64,000 bases of DNA, from positions 62,001 to 126,000 of the forward strand of contig JBFWQI010000016.1 in NCBI GenBank assembly GCA_050249535.1, given 5' to 3'. This document shows, piece by piece, positions 10,907-20,602 of the stretch. The translations under genes were made by a program, and so were the position numbers. The notes below the pieces were generated by a model that saw only the letters and a list, made by a program, of their open reading frames with translations, made no database searches and was not told the DNA's origin. Numbering within the stretch: the stretch's first letter is position 1; every line of letters begins with the position of its first letter. The stretch comes from JADJXM01 sp937967285 (GTDB lineage: Bacteria; Acidobacteriota; Blastocatellia; RBC074).

Positions 10907-11566
10907 ATGCTCTATCGTGACCGGTCGGATGCCGGCAGACAACTGGCCGCAGCTTTACAGGAATATGCGGGCAGGGATGATGTGATTGTTCTCGGCCTTC
11001 CGCGGGGCGGCATTCCCGTGGCATTCGAGGTCGCCCGCGCGCTCGAACTGCCGCTCGATATGGTGCTGGTTCGCAAGCTCGGCGTTCCGGGGCAGGAGGA
11101 GCTGGCCATGGGCGCCATCTCGACGGGCGGCGCATGCGTTCTCAATGACGACGTGCTCGGCTGGATGAACATCCCGCGGGAGGTGATCGAGCAGGCGATC
11201 GAGCGCGAAAGCGTCGAACTGGCCAGAAGGGAATCGCTCTATCGCGGCGACAGGCCGCCTCCGGCGATCAAAGGCAAGACCGTTATTCTGATCGACGACG
11301 GTCTGGCTACCGGCTCGACCATGCGCGCGGCCATCCGCGGGCTGCTGCAACTCTCACCCGCGCGAATCATCGCTGCCGTCCCTCTCGCGCCTGCACAGAC
11401 CTGCGCCGAAATCAGGCGCATCGATAAGAAGGTGGATTGCCTCTGCCTCGCGACTCCGGAACCGTTCTACGCCGTCGGCCAGGGCTACCGGGTCTTCGAT
11501 CAGACCTCGGACGACGAGGTCAGGGAGCTCATGAAAAAGGCGGACCATTGGTCCGCCTCATCCTGA
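10907..11566 (+). CDS. Phosphoribosyltransferase family protein
   Basis: A 219-residue type I phosphoribosyltransferase fold. The PRPP-binding loop VILIDDGLATGST is at residues 126-138, and LGLPRGGIPVA near residue 30 is the conserved early segment of this subgroup, which is often annotated simply as a phosphoribosyltransferase. The natural substrate of this subgroup is unassigned. It follows trxC by 5 bp. Its last codons contain a perfect hairpin that doubles as a terminator for the convergent gene on the minus strand. Confidence 0.85.
   Translation: MLYRDRSDAGRQLAAALQEYAGRDDVIVLGLPRGGIPVAFEVARALELPLDMVLVRKLGVPGQEELAMGAISTGGACVLNDDVLGWMNIPREVIEQAIERESVELARRESLYRGDRPPPAIKGKTVILIDDGLATGSTMRAAIRGLLQLSPARIIAAVPLAPAQTCAEIRRIDKKVDCLCLATPEPFYAVGQGYRVFDQTSDDEVRELMKKADHWSASS
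11533..11558 (-). terminator. Intrinsic terminator embedded in the convergent gene's coding end
   Basis: Bases 11538-11558 form a perfect 9-bp stem (AGGCGGACC / GGTCCGCCT) with a 3-base loop. Read on the minus strand it is followed by five T at 11534-11538, the form of a Rho-independent terminator for the secreted-protein gene ending at 11587. It lies wholly inside the last codons of the plus-strand phosphoribosyltransferase gene (residues near KKADHWSAS). Confidence 0.75.
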
Positions 11567-11586
11567 CGCATCGGTTGCCGTGACGT

Positions 11587-12591
11587 CTATTTTTCCTTCT
11601 TCTCGAATATCCTGGGTTTGATGTTGGGATTGAATTTGAACTTCTTGAGAGTCCACTCCTCGATGGTCTGACCGTTGGCCGCCTTGACGACCCGGTGAGG
11701 CAGCAGCAGTTTTCCCTCGGGTTTGTGATCGGTGAAGAAGAGCTGGACGTCGATCATCTTCGGTTCGCCGTTGTCCTCTTCCGCTCCGCGACGCGCGGCC
11801 GGCGCGGCGAAATTCATCATCCACGGCAGGTGCGTCTTCTGATCGAACATCATCCACATCGCGAAACCGTCCGGCCCGAGCACCTTGAGCACGTCAACCT
11901 TGCCCTCCTTCGCCTGAACTTCGTTCTCATAGCTGAAGGAGAATTCATTCGCATCGGGAGAGGCCATCAGCAGCGCCAGCAGAATCCGGCTGTAGTCGCC
12001 GCGGATCTGTCGCTCGATCGCCGTTCTCGCCTCAGGCGAGACGTCGACGATCCCTGTCGGGGCTGAAGAGGGGCGTCTGCCGCCCATGCCGCTGCCTCCC
12101 ATGCCTCCGCGCATTCCGCCTCCGCCGCCCATTCCGCTCATCCCGCCGGAAGCTCCGTCACCACCCATGCCTCCGCCGCCCATGCCTCCGCGGCCGCCCC
12201 GTCCACCCATACCGCCCATCGAGTCGATATTGGGTTGCGAAACAGCGGCGCGCTTTACGTCGTACCAGATATCGTCGCCGTTGACCGCTTCGACGCGGGT
12301 CAGTTCCATCTGCCCCATCATTGTCTTCGAGGTTCGAAGGTATCTGTCGGGTCTGACGAGGTCGATTTTGAGGCTGCCCTTCATCTGCCTGCTGCCGAGT
12401 GGGATCGACATCTCGCCGCTGATCTCGAGGCTCTTGACCGATTCAAGATTCTCCTGTCCGCCGAGAGCTTCCCGGGCCTGCCTGATGATCTCGTTGGCGC
12501 GCGCTATCCTGCTGACCTCTTCTTTCTCCTGTGCCGAAACCGAAACGGCCGCGAGCAGCAGAAGAGAGATCATAAACAGTGCTTTTCTCAT
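11587..12591 (-). CDS. Secreted LolA-like protein with Gly/Met-rich insert
   Basis: A 334-residue exported protein: signal peptide (residues 1-20, cleavage near VSA-Q), an N-terminal half resembling acidobacterial LolA-like lipoprotein-sorting proteins, then a low-complexity insert at about 125-172 made almost only of Gly, Met and Arg (GGMGG repeats), then a C-terminal half ending in the WTLKKFKFNPNIKP segment common in this family. Function is unknown. The Met-rich insert could bind soft metals, but this is speculation. It lies at the end of the ECF sigma/Spy-like cluster, separated by a hairpin, so it may belong to the same envelope response. Confidence 0.65.
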   Translation of the reverse strand: MRKALFMISLLLLAAVSVSAQEKEEVSRIARANEIIRQAREALGGQENLESVKSLEISGEMSIPLGSRQMKGSLKIDLVRPDRYLRTSKTMMGQMELTRVEAVNGDDIWYDVKRAAVSQPNIDSMGGMGGRGGRGGMGGGGMGGDGASGGMSGMGGGGGMRGGMGGSGMGGRRPSSAPTGIVDVSPEARTAIERQIRGDYSRILLALLMASPDANEFSFSYENEVQAKEGKVDVLKVLGPDGFAMWMMFDQKTHLPWMMNFAAPAARRGAEEDNGEPKMIDVQLFFTDHKPEGKLLLPHRVVKAANGQTIEEWTLKKFKFNPNIKPRIFEKKEK

Positions 12592-12683
12592 ATTTGACCT
12601 GCGATCTTGACGGATTTGGGGCCCGGATGGGTAGCGGCCTTTCGTCGGTGATCAGTCGCTCCGGTTTCGTGACCGCCTAGACA

Positions 12684-12708
12684 ATGGCCGGTCACAGGGA
12701 CCGGCCAT
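12684..12708. terminator. Strong hairpin between Spy-like and LolA-like genes
   Basis: ATGGCCGGTC and GACCGGCCAT form a perfect 10-bp stem with a 5-base loop, 37 bases after the Spy-like stop on the minus strand. There is no T-run, so it may be a processing or Rho-dependent 3' end and not a classic intrinsic terminator. Confidence 0.5.
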
Positions 12709-12744
12709 CAAGGTACACCAACTTGCTTTCGGAGGGAACCGCTC

Positions 12745-13155
12745 TCAGCGATTATTTTCGTTCCGTTCCTTTTCGCGCTCGGCATCGTGCCGGGCGTTTA
12801 TCTCGTCATACTTGCGCTTCTGTTCGGACGTCAGGATGGCTCCGATCTGCTGGCGGGTCTTCTCACGCATCTCCTTGAAGACCGGGCATTCGACCGCGCT
12901 TCTGCGCTGCGACTCTTTTCTGGTCTCCTCGAAGATGTTGCGGACCTGCGTGACCTGCTGATCGTTCAACTCAAGGTCCGTGCGCATCTTCTCGATCATG
13001 GCCTGACGCCTGCTGCCGGGCGGCGGGCCGGATCTCGATGTGCCGTACTTCGCGTTGTAGAGGTGATCGATCGATGCCCCGGTCACTCCACCGAGGAGGA
13101 AGACCAGCAGGATCATCAGCCAGACCTGAATTTTGACTTTGCCGGAATTGTTCAT
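12745..13155 (-). CDS. Spy/CpxP/CnrX-like periplasmic protein
   Basis: A 136-residue protein with one N-terminal membrane anchor (about residues 9-27) and an all-helical, Arg/Glu-rich periplasmic part. The segment LELNDQQVTQVRNIFEETR is the LTxxQ-like motif of Spy/CpxP/CnrX, and a second such site lies in ILTSEQKRKYDEI. Such proteins act as periplasmic chaperones or metal sensors that release an anti-sigma factor. It begins 1 bp after the upstream membrane protein's stop and follows an ECF sigma gene, the same order of parts as CnrYXH-type systems. Confidence 0.75.
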   Translation of the reverse strand: MNNSGKVKIQVWLMILLVFLLGGVTGASIDHLYNAKYGTSRSGPPPGSRRQAMIEKMRTDLELNDQQVTQVRNIFEETRKESQRRSAVECPVFKEMREKTRQQIGAILTSEQKRKYDEINARHDAEREKERNENNR

Positions 13156-13156
13156 G

Positions 13157-13576
13157 TCACTTACCCGCCTGGTTCTGCTGCGTCTCCTGCCAACCGACGA
13201 AGGATGCGATCATTTCATCGCTCGACAGAGCAGGCAGCTCGTCGTTGACGATGATCAGTCCGTTATTCTGATTACGCGCGCCCGGCTGGCCGATCTGCCC
13301 CGAATTGAACAGGACGATTCCGATCGTGATCGCCGCGATGGTCGTCAGCACGGGAATGGCGTGCTTGACTCCGGAAAGCATCACGAACCACTGGTTCCGT
13401 TCGGTCGCCCGGCGCTTCTCCTCCTGTTCGATCCGCACACGGATCCGGCGGTAGAGAAACGGCGAATTGGCCGAGGCGTCGATTTCATGGCTGGTCGCTT
13501 CCATGGCGTGAAGAAGCTCTTCGCCGAAGCGGTCCAGTTTATCATTATCAATGTGGTTCTTTTTTCTACTCCACAT
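13157..13576 (-). CDS. Single-pass membrane protein in anti-sigma position
   Basis: A 139-residue protein: charged cytoplasmic N-terminal region of about 85 residues, one membrane helix (AIPVLTTIAAITIGIVLF), and a short periplasmic tail of about 45 residues. This layout fits an anti-sigma factor. No clear zinc HxxxCxxC motif is present, so it would be a non-ZAS type. I chose the ATG at 13576 because GAGGG precedes it; a longer reading frame upstream would overlap the sigma gene. It lies between the ECF sigma factor and the Spy-like gene, all on one strand. Confidence 0.65.
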   Translation of the reverse strand: MWSRKKNHIDNDKLDRFGEELLHAMEATSHEIDASANSPFLYRRIRVRIEQEEKRRATERNQWFVMLSGVKHAIPVLTTIAAITIGIVLFNSGQIGQPGARNQNNGLIIVNDELPALSSDEMIASFVGWQETQQNQAGK

Positions 13577-13595
13577 CGCGCTACCCTCTTTTATC

Positions 13596-14237
13596 TCAAA
13601 TGAACTTACGTAACACCCTGCGCAGGCCGTGCTGAGCACGGTGCGAGCGCATCTTAACTTTGGCTGACGACCAGCCCATGATCTCCGCAATCTCAGGAAC
13701 CGACAGCTCCTCCAGCTTGAGCAGCGTCAGAACCATCCTGTCTTCGGGCCTCAGGCGGGAGAGCAGTTTGTTCGCGAGATCCCTCGAAATGGCCGCTCCC
13801 TCGACGTTTCCACGGTTCGACGTGTCGCGCAGCTTTTCGTGCAGATAAGCCGCTTCATCCTCTGTCAGGTCGCCGATATTGCTTTCGCTTCGTCTCTGTA
13901 TCCGGCGCAGTTCGTCGTAGCAGGTCCTGACTGTGATTCTGGCCAGCCAGGCCATGAACGAATTATCGTGTCCGCCCTGATAACTGTCCAGCGCGAAATA
14001 TGCCTTGATGAAACTTTCCTGGATGATCTCCTCGACCTGCTCGCGTCGCGAAAAGAAGCGATATGCCAGCCGCGAAACCAGGCTTTTATGCTTCTCGAAC
14101 AGCCGGGCGAATGCCGCCTCGTCACCCGCCCTGGCGGCGGCGACAAGTTCAGCATCCGTCTTATCCCTGATCTGATCCTGTTTCAAATCGGCGATTTCAG
14201 AATCAGTATGTTCCACCATCGACTCTGTCGGAATCAT
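13596..14237 (-). CDS. ECF-type RNA polymerase sigma factor
   Basis: About 213 residues. Sigma region 2 is visible in LFEKHKSLVSRLAYRFFSRREQVEEIIQ-type sequence followed by ESFIKAYF, and region 4 in the LRPEDRMVLTL then LEELSVPEIAEIMGWS helix-turn-helix with KVKMRSHRA at its end. The start is uncertain: ATGs at 14285, 14237 and 14219 are all in frame and none has a strong ribosome site. It heads a three-gene set with the anti-sigma-like and Spy-like proteins, so it probably drives an envelope-stress regulon. Confidence 0.88.
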   Translation of the reverse strand: MIPTESMVEHTDSEIADLKQDQIRDKTDAELVAAARAGDEAAFARLFEKHKSLVSRLAYRFFSRREQVEEIIQESFIKAYFALDSYQGGHDNSFMAWLARITVRTCYDELRRIQRRSESNIGDLTEDEAAYLHEKLRDTSNRGNVEGAAISRDLANKLLSRLRPEDRMVLTLLKLEELSVPEIAEIMGWSSAKVKMRSHRAQHGLRRVLRKFI

Positions 14238-14393
14238 GCGGGTCCGGTCTGATCTCCAATGTTTCAGCCGGTTACGATAAATCATTAATCCGGCCGTTCA
14301 GGGCGCTGATAAATCATCCTGCGCAGTTATATAGTCGTCAAAATGCCTGTTTTGGTTACATGTTTTGTAGCTACTCAGCTTGGGAGGAGGATT

Positions 14394-14547
14394 ATTTCGA
14401 CAGGATTAACAGGATTTATCAGGATTTACAGGATTGATCCAGGGTTATGAAGTGGCCTTTTTGCCTCGAAATTCCCTGTAGAAAACTCACGATTTTTCAA
14501 CACTATCCTGTAAATCCTGACAAATCCTGTTAATCCTGTCGAAATTT
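14394..14547. repeat. ACAGGATT-type inverted-repeat element, copy 1
   Basis: Arms of about 43 bp (14394-14436 and 14505-14547), each made of ACAGGATT-like units, pair with one mismatch. The core includes GGCCTTTTTGCCTCG and is about 85% like that of the copy at 18951-19092. The right arm ends 17 bp from the stop codon of the phosphodiesterase gene. A border-like motif GTAGCTACTCAGC lies just left at 14367. The element occupies most of the 279 bp between the phosphodiesterase and sigma factor genes. Confidence 0.88.
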
Positions 14548-14564
14548 CCTTTTTCCTCTATAGG

Positions 14565-15803
14565 TTAAATGGCGGGGACGCCCGACCGGAAGTCGAGCCC
14601 CATCAGATCGGCGATCCGACGGGCAATGTTGAGCATATCGGTTTCGGGTTGTCGGGAGGCCCGAATCCCTCGACCCCATATAATTAATGATGCGCGATAA
14701 TCGGATCGGCGCGGCCACAGGCCGTGGACGCCCTTTTCCGGAGGTTTCGAGAAGACCTCAGCGCCGGCGCCGAAGATGTGGTGCGGAGCGGGCTCGAATG
14801 CTGCTGTAACCCCTGATGAATCAGGGAGATATGCTTCCAGCTCGGGTCTCGGGATCTCACGGCCGATGCCGTATCTGGTCGAATTCCCCGGAATTCGGAG
14901 CCAGTCGGCGACTTTCGCGTCGGCCGCGGTCAGCAGGCCAGCGGACTGGTTGACGCGCCCGGGAATGCCGTCTGCCCGATTGATATCGACTTGCCTGTCG
15001 GCGCGCTCGAATCCGTGATCAGAGACCAGGACGACGATCGTCTCGGGCGGCATATCGGCGATAATCCGACCGATCAGCTCGTCTGTGTACTCGAGCATGG
15101 CATTGGCTTCCCTTGAAAACGGGCCGTTGTGATGGGCTTCAGCGTCCAGATCGACGAAGTGGAGCAGGAGCAGGTCGGGTTTTTCGTATTTCAGCAGGTA
15201 ACGGGCGGCCAGTGAGCGGGTTCTGTCGTCCATCCATTCCTGTGCGAATGAAGGGAAGACGCGCGAGATCCTGTCGACCAGTCCCGGAGTGGCCTTCGAT
15301 TCGATCGACTGAAGGTCCATTCCGCCGCCGTTGCGGCGCTGGAAGTATTCCGGAAGGTTGAAGTCGATCTGCGCGTTGACGGTCACCGGCCAGGTGATGG
15401 CGGCGCTCTTTCTGCCGGCCGCGCGGGTCGCATGCCAGAGCGTTCTGACTTTGAGCAGCGATGCGTCCCAGTAATAATCTCCGCCTTCGTCTTTCGGACG
15501 CCGGTTGCCGCGAATGCCGTGAACTGCCGGCGTTACGCCGGTGATCATCGATGTATGAGACGGCCAGGTGACGGTCGGAAAGACACCGACGACTCCGTCG
15601 GCCCACTCTCCCTCGCGCATCAGCCTGCGCAGCACGGGGATCTTCAGCCCGAGCCGGTCGCTGTCGCGCAGATAGCGGTGGTCGAGCCCGTCGACTGAGA
15701 TCACCGCCACCCGCCGCCGGGCCGGCGCGACCTCGATACCGGAAGTCGGCATCGTCGGCGCAAGGCAGAGGATCAGCAGTATTACGATCGAAACGATTTT
15801 CAT
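14565..15803 (-). CDS. Type I phosphodiesterase/nucleotide pyrophosphatase, secreted
   Basis: A 412-residue alkaline-phosphatase-superfamily enzyme with a signal peptide (residues 1-22). Metal-binding D38 lies in ISVDGLDHRYL, the nucleophile is probably T79 in FPTVTWPSHTSMITG (as in NPP enzymes), and late metal ligands sit in DLDAEAHHNG and SDHGFERAD. The family hydrolyses phosphodiester or pyrophosphate bonds in the periplasm. Length is typical. It stands alone between repeat-filled intergenic regions; nothing indicates the substrate. Confidence 0.85.
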   Translation of the reverse strand: MKIVSIVILLILCLAPTMPTSGIEVAPARRRVAVISVDGLDHRYLRDSDRLGLKIPVLRRLMREGEWADGVVGVFPTVTWPSHTSMITGVTPAVHGIRGNRRPKDEGGDYYWDASLLKVRTLWHATRAAGRKSAAITWPVTVNAQIDFNLPEYFQRRNGGGMDLQSIESKATPGLVDRISRVFPSFAQEWMDDRTRSLAARYLLKYEKPDLLLLHFVDLDAEAHHNGPFSREANAMLEYTDELIGRIIADMPPETIVVLVSDHGFERADRQVDINRADGIPGRVNQSAGLLTAADAKVADWLRIPGNSTRYGIGREIPRPELEAYLPDSSGVTAAFEPAPHHIFGAGAEVFSKPPEKGVHGLWPRRSDYRASLIIWGRGIRASRQPETDMLNIARRIADLMGLDFRSGVPAI

Positions 15804-15867
15804 ATCAGCTTTCTACCAATGGAAGTGTGGGGCTCTCGCGTTCAATTGCACCACTGTGATTTTGATA

Positions 15868-16212
15868 CCCGCCCGTGGACTGAAGATCCACGGCTGAATT
15901 CAGCTGTCGCTGTCGCGGCGCTGCTGTGATTGATGCAGTTACTCCGTCAAAATCACTCTGGTGCTGAACTACTTTCTACTTGTAACTACTCAGCCTGTTC
16001 TGAGCCCGCGGCAGCGGGCGCCTGAATTTAGCCCGGGGTGAAGCGCGGCCGCAGGCCGAGCGAAACCCCGGGTAAGCTGTATTTTTTGTTGTATCGTCGC
16101 GTGAGCGACGATTGATATCAGCCGTCGCTCACGCGACGGGAATTTATATACCAACGCTGTCCGTGCCGTAAACGGCACGGCTAAATTCAGCAGCCGCTCC
16201 GCGGCTGAGCAG

Positions 16213-16216
<4 letters not shown>
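15868..16216. repeat. Array of different short palindromes with border motifs
   Basis: This gene-free stretch contains successive hairpins: AGCCCGGGGTGAAGCGCGGCC with its partner ending CGAAACCCCGGGT (16029-16073), CGTCGCGTGAGCGACG with CGTCGCTCACGCGACG (16095-16138), and GTGCCGTAAACGGCAC (16162-16177). CTGAATTTAGCC at 16022 is matched in opposite direction by GGCTAAATTCAG at 16179. The border motif GTAACTACTCAGCC at 15982-15995 faces GGCTGAGCAGTTAC at 16203-16216. It appears to be a composite of several intergenic repeat families nested inside one border pair. Confidence 0.7.
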
Positions 16217-16953
<737 letters not shown>

Positions 16954-16957
<4 letters not shown>

Positions 16958-17751
16958 CCGCGGTATTCCCAGTGCCAGGGCTCGTAAAAATATGGATAGA
17001 AACCGTACTTCGAGGCATTCCGGACCAGCCAGTGATAAACGGGCTGCGAGACCTGTAGCCGCCGGTTGTGGTCCTTCGTGCTGACCGGTTCGCCGCCGAC
17101 ATAGAGGTCGAGCGCGCGCCCCGTGAAGTGCGGGCTTCTCATCGCCAGACCGGCCCGCCCTGAGTTCGGCGAGCGCCTGCGCAGCTCAGCCTGATATTCG
17201 GGCGAACGATATGCCGAGATGATCTTCAGCCAGGTCCCGGAATCCTCATTCCAGGCCCGGCCGATCTCCGCCCGGGCCGCTCTGACCATCTTCCTGTATG
17301 CCTCGTATGCCCTCCGGTCGACATACCGCAGGTCGTCAGGGCGCGCGGGATCGTAGAAGTCGCTCGCCGGCGCCTGCAACAGTTCCGCCGCATCAGCCGC
17401 CTGACGGAATTTCATCCGCTGAGACTGAAAGGTCGCAACCATTCGCATCCATGTCTCAACGTCCAGTATTCCGTCGGGCGTCAGTCCGTTCTCCGCCTGC
17501 CAGCGATGGATCTCTTCGGCGAACTCGCTGCTGTCCGGATCGGCTTCCGTCCCGATCAATCTGCCGATCAGCGAGACGTAGATGTCCCAGCCGCGCTGAG
17601 ACTTACCTCCGAAATACCACTGAAGATGTTTGCTCAGATGCTCGTTCTTCGATGCCGCATGATCGAACGCGCCGCCCGGAGCGGCACTGGTGTGGCAGAC
17701 AATCAGCAATGCCGCCAGAAAAGCCGTTGCGATATGCTTCCTGATTCTCAT
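16954..17751 (-). CDS. VanY-type D-alanyl-D-alanine carboxypeptidase with PG-binding domain
   Basis: A 265-residue exported peptidase with a signal peptide (1-23), a helical peptidoglycan-binding-like segment (about 60-110, with LTPDGILDVETW) and a LAS/VanY zinc domain. Zinc ligands are H208 and D215 in SPHFTGRALDL, and H260 in EPWHWEY. It trims terminal D-Ala from stem peptides. The downstream L,D-transpeptidase overlaps it by 4 bp; D,D-carboxypeptidases provide the tetrapeptides that L,D-transpeptidases use, so the pair forms a coherent wall-remodelling unit. Confidence 0.88.
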
Positions 17752-18022
17752 CCTCGGCTGAACCTCCGTTCCGATCGGCCCGAGCGAGCCAATAGATCCG
17801 AAACGCTATCCTCGCATTATGTTCGGCATATCAGCTTGATATGTTTAGTCACGGATAAGTTTTGTGCATTATTCAGGGGTCGTTCGATGGTACCGGCCCG
17901 GCGCCGGATGCGCAAGTAGCCGCACCATCATTTCACTCGCACGCCCGAGCGAGAGTGGTATACTGCGCGACCGAAGTCTGAGTAATTTTGTAACTGCCCG
18001 GTCTGGGGAATAGTTTCCAGTT

Positions 18023-18226
<204 letters not shown>

Positions 18227-18279
18227 CTGATATTTCTTTATTGATCAACCGTTCACAATCATCAGGAAAGGGAACCGGA

Positions 18280-18927
18280 ATGAAATTTCTGACGGCACTG
18301 CTGTCGTTGACGCTGTTGTCGGCGGCGGTCTCATCGCAGAAGAATGATGAAAAAGGATTCGTTTCGCTCTTCGACGGCAAATCGACGAAGGGCTGGATGC
18401 TGATTCGCGGGCGCGGCCCGGGCTACGTTGTCCGTGACGGCGTTCTCGTCTGCCCGCTCGACGGAGGCGGCAACCTGCTGACCGAAAAGGAATACTCCAA
18501 CTTCATCTTCCGCTTCGAGTTCCGCACCGAACCGGGCGGCAACAACGGCGTCGGCATTCGCACCCCGCGTGAAGGCGATGCCGCCTACGTCGGCATGGAG
18601 ATCCAGATCCTCGACGACGGCCATGAAAAGTACAAAGGCAAGATCAAGTCCGAGCAGCATCACGGATCGGTCTATGACGTGATCCCCGCGCGGACGGGAT
18701 TCCTCAAGCCGGCCGGCGAATGGAATACGGAAGAGATCATGGCCGACGGCTCGCGGATCCGCATCACGCTCAACGGCGTGATCATCCTCGACGCCGATCT
18801 GGCGAATGTCCGCGAGGAGTCCGTGCTCGCGAAACATCCCGGCCTGAGGCGGAAATCGGGCCATATCGGCTTTCTCGGTCACGGCTCGCTGGTCGAATTC
18901 CGCAATATACGGATCAGGGAATTGTGA
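18280..18927 (+). CDS. Secreted DUF1080 (3-keto-disaccharide hydrolase family) protein
   Basis: A 215-residue exported protein: signal peptide (1-19), then one DUF1080 domain starting FVSLFDGKSTKGW and ending VEFRNIRIREL. It is a single-domain relative of the double-domain protein at 1290-2405. The ATG at 18280 is preceded by GGAAAGGGAACC. An in-frame extension upstream runs through the CGCCAAG repeat and is not real. No enzyme partner is adjacent. Confidence 0.85.
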   Translation: MKFLTALLSLTLLSAAVSSQKNDEKGFVSLFDGKSTKGWMLIRGRGPGYVVRDGVLVCPLDGGGNLLTEKEYSNFIFRFEFRTEPGGNNGVGIRTPREGDAAYVGMEIQILDDGHEKYKGKIKSEQHHGSVYDVIPARTGFLKPAGEWNTEEIMADGSRIRITLNGVIILDADLANVREESVLAKHPGLRRKSGHIGFLGHGSLVEFRNIRIREL

Positions 18928-18950
18928 AAAACCACGCCCGGTATGATTTT

Positions 18951-19092
18951 TTTCGACAGGATTAACAGGATTTGTCAGGATTTACAGGATCGATTCAGGG
19001 GTATGAATCGGCCTTTTTGCCTCGTAATTCCCTGTAAAAGACTCAGGATTTTTCAATATTCCCGGCAAATCCTGTTAGTACAAACGAAATTT
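18951..19092. repeat. ACAGGATT-type inverted-repeat element, copy 2, right arm decayed
   Basis: The left arm (18951-18990) matches that of copy 1 almost base for base and the core is clearly homologous (GGCCTTTTTGCCTCG, then CCCTGTA, then GATTTTTCAA). The right arm is shortened and mutated. It begins 23 bp after the DUF1080 stop codon. The remaining bases to 19290 show no gene. Confidence 0.85.
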
Positions 19093-19290
19093 CCCCTCTC
19101 CATTTCAGGCTGATTAGTTAAAACCTGAAAAAAAAAAGTGGGAACCGAGCGCGGGCAAATCAGTAATAATCCTTAATGAGGAGTCTAATGCCTGCGCGGA
19201 ACCACATCGCGCCGGTTCAGCGGTCAAATTCCGAATCGTCGTCCGAACGGGCCGTCGTTTCGTGGCTCGAGGATGACAAAGGGGAAACCA

Positions 19291-19713
19291 ATGGGAAAGA
19301 TCAATCATGGAAGAGTCTTGCTGGGTGGGCTGGCTGCCGGAGTGGTCTACAACATCGGCGAAGCAACGCTCAATTATTCAGTGATTGGCAAGGACGTCGA
19401 GGAGATGACGAAGAAGTTCAATCTTCCCGAGATGGGAAGTGATTTCATCGCCAAGGCAACGGTGATCATGTTTCTGGTTGGGATCTTGACGGTCTATCTG
19501 TATGCCGCGATCCGGCCGAGATTCGGGCCCGGCGTCAAAACGGCTGTCTGTGCCGGGCTCTTCGTCTGGTTTTTCAGTTTCTTCTACATGAATTTCTTCA
19601 ACAACATGATGGGCTTCTTTCCAACCGGTGCGACTTGGCTGGCGATCGGCTGGGAACTGGTCCAATCGGTGCTGGCAGCGATAGTCGGTGCGTGGGTCTA
19701 CAAGGAAGTCTGA
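19291..19713 (+). CDS. Small four-helix membrane protein, function unknown
   Basis: A 140-residue protein with four predicted membrane segments (about residues 8-24, 54-75, 83-104 and 113-137), with GGLAAGVVYNIGEA near the start. I do not recognise the family with certainty. The ATG at 19291 is preferred to 19273 because GGGG lies 7 bases before it. The YCII-repeat protein gene follows after 34 bp and could share its transcript. Confidence 0.6.
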   Translation: MGKINHGRVLLGGLAAGVVYNIGEATLNYSVIGKDVEEMTKKFNLPEMGSDFIAKATVIMFLVGILTVYLYAAIRPRFGPGVKTAVCAGLFVWFFSFFYMNFFNNMMGFFPTGATWLAIGWELVQSVLAAIVGAWVYKEV

Positions 19714-19747
19714 TAATTTTCAATCAGGAGTTGCAGGGAGGTAGCAT

Positions 19748-20596
19748 ATGAAAGCAATCAACACGCGCAGAGCGGGTCTCGAGAGAAGTGTCAGATATTC
19801 TGCCGTAATAATCGCATGCCTGTGCCTGCTGTTATTGACTGGAGCTGCACAGAACATGCCGCGGGGCCTGCAGGCGGGAAGCTTCGATCAGGTCGGTGGA
19901 AAGGAAATCAGCCGTTCGTTCACAGTTCAGGATCAAGTTCCACCCAATCCTCCAAAATTCGATCTCGACCTGTATCAGTTCGGAATGCTCGAGAAGGGGC
20001 CGAAATGGACCGCCGAGAGCACGCCGGAGACTCAGAAGATCCAGCAAGGCCACATGGCCAATATCAACAGCATGGCACGGGAAGGGAAGCTGGTCGCGGC
20101 CGGGCCGATGGTCGGCGACGGCGATCTGCGCGGGATCTTCGTCTTCAGGGTCGGATCGATCAAGGAGGCGGAGGCGCTGGCGGCCAAAGATCCGGCGATC
20201 ATCGCCGGCCGGCTCAAGCTGAGCTTCACCAACTGGATGGCTCCGAAGGGGATCGGCCGGAAGTCCCTGGACGAATTGAAGAACAATCCGAATCCGAAAT
20301 ACACAATGGCGCGCCATTACCTGGTCTTCCTCAGGAAGGGGCCGAAATGGACCGAGGCCGGTTCGCCTGAGCTTCAGAACGCCCATCTCTGGGACATCCG
20401 TCGCAATCTGGATTCAGGGAAATATGTCGCGGCGGGCCCGCTCGAGGCAAAGGACGATCGACTGGGCATCCTGGTCATCGCGGCCGATTCGCCGGAAGCC
20501 GCGAAGGCGATCGCCGAGGCGGATCCGGCGGTCAGGGCCGGCCGGCTGACGGTCGAAATGCACACCTGGTTTGTGGCCAAAGAGACGTGGCAGTAA
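19748..20596 (+). CDS. Exported protein with two YCII-related domains
   Basis: A 282-residue protein with a long N-terminal signal or anchor (hydrophobic residues 19-34) and two YCII-like ferredoxin-fold domains, about 72-165 and 185-280. Both repeat the pattern L(V/E)FL(R/E)KGPKWT...H...N(I/L)...GK(L/Y)VAAGP, showing internal duplication. YCII proteins are small enzymes or ligand-binding modules; an exported tandem form has no clear role. GGAGG precedes the ATG. Confidence 0.75.
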   Translation: MKAINTRRAGLERSVRYSAVIIACLCLLLLTGAAQNMPRGLQAGSFDQVGGKEISRSFTVQDQVPPNPPKFDLDLYQFGMLEKGPKWTAESTPETQKIQQGHMANINSMAREGKLVAAGPMVGDGDLRGIFVFRVGSIKEAEALAAKDPAIIAGRLKLSFTNWMAPKGIGRKSLDELKNNPNPKYTMARHYLVFLRKGPKWTEAGSPELQNAHLWDIRRNLDSGKYVAAGPLEAKDDRLGILVIAADSPEAAKAIAEADPAVRAGRLTVEMHTWFVAKETWQ

Positions 20597-20602
20597 TTTC
20601 TC

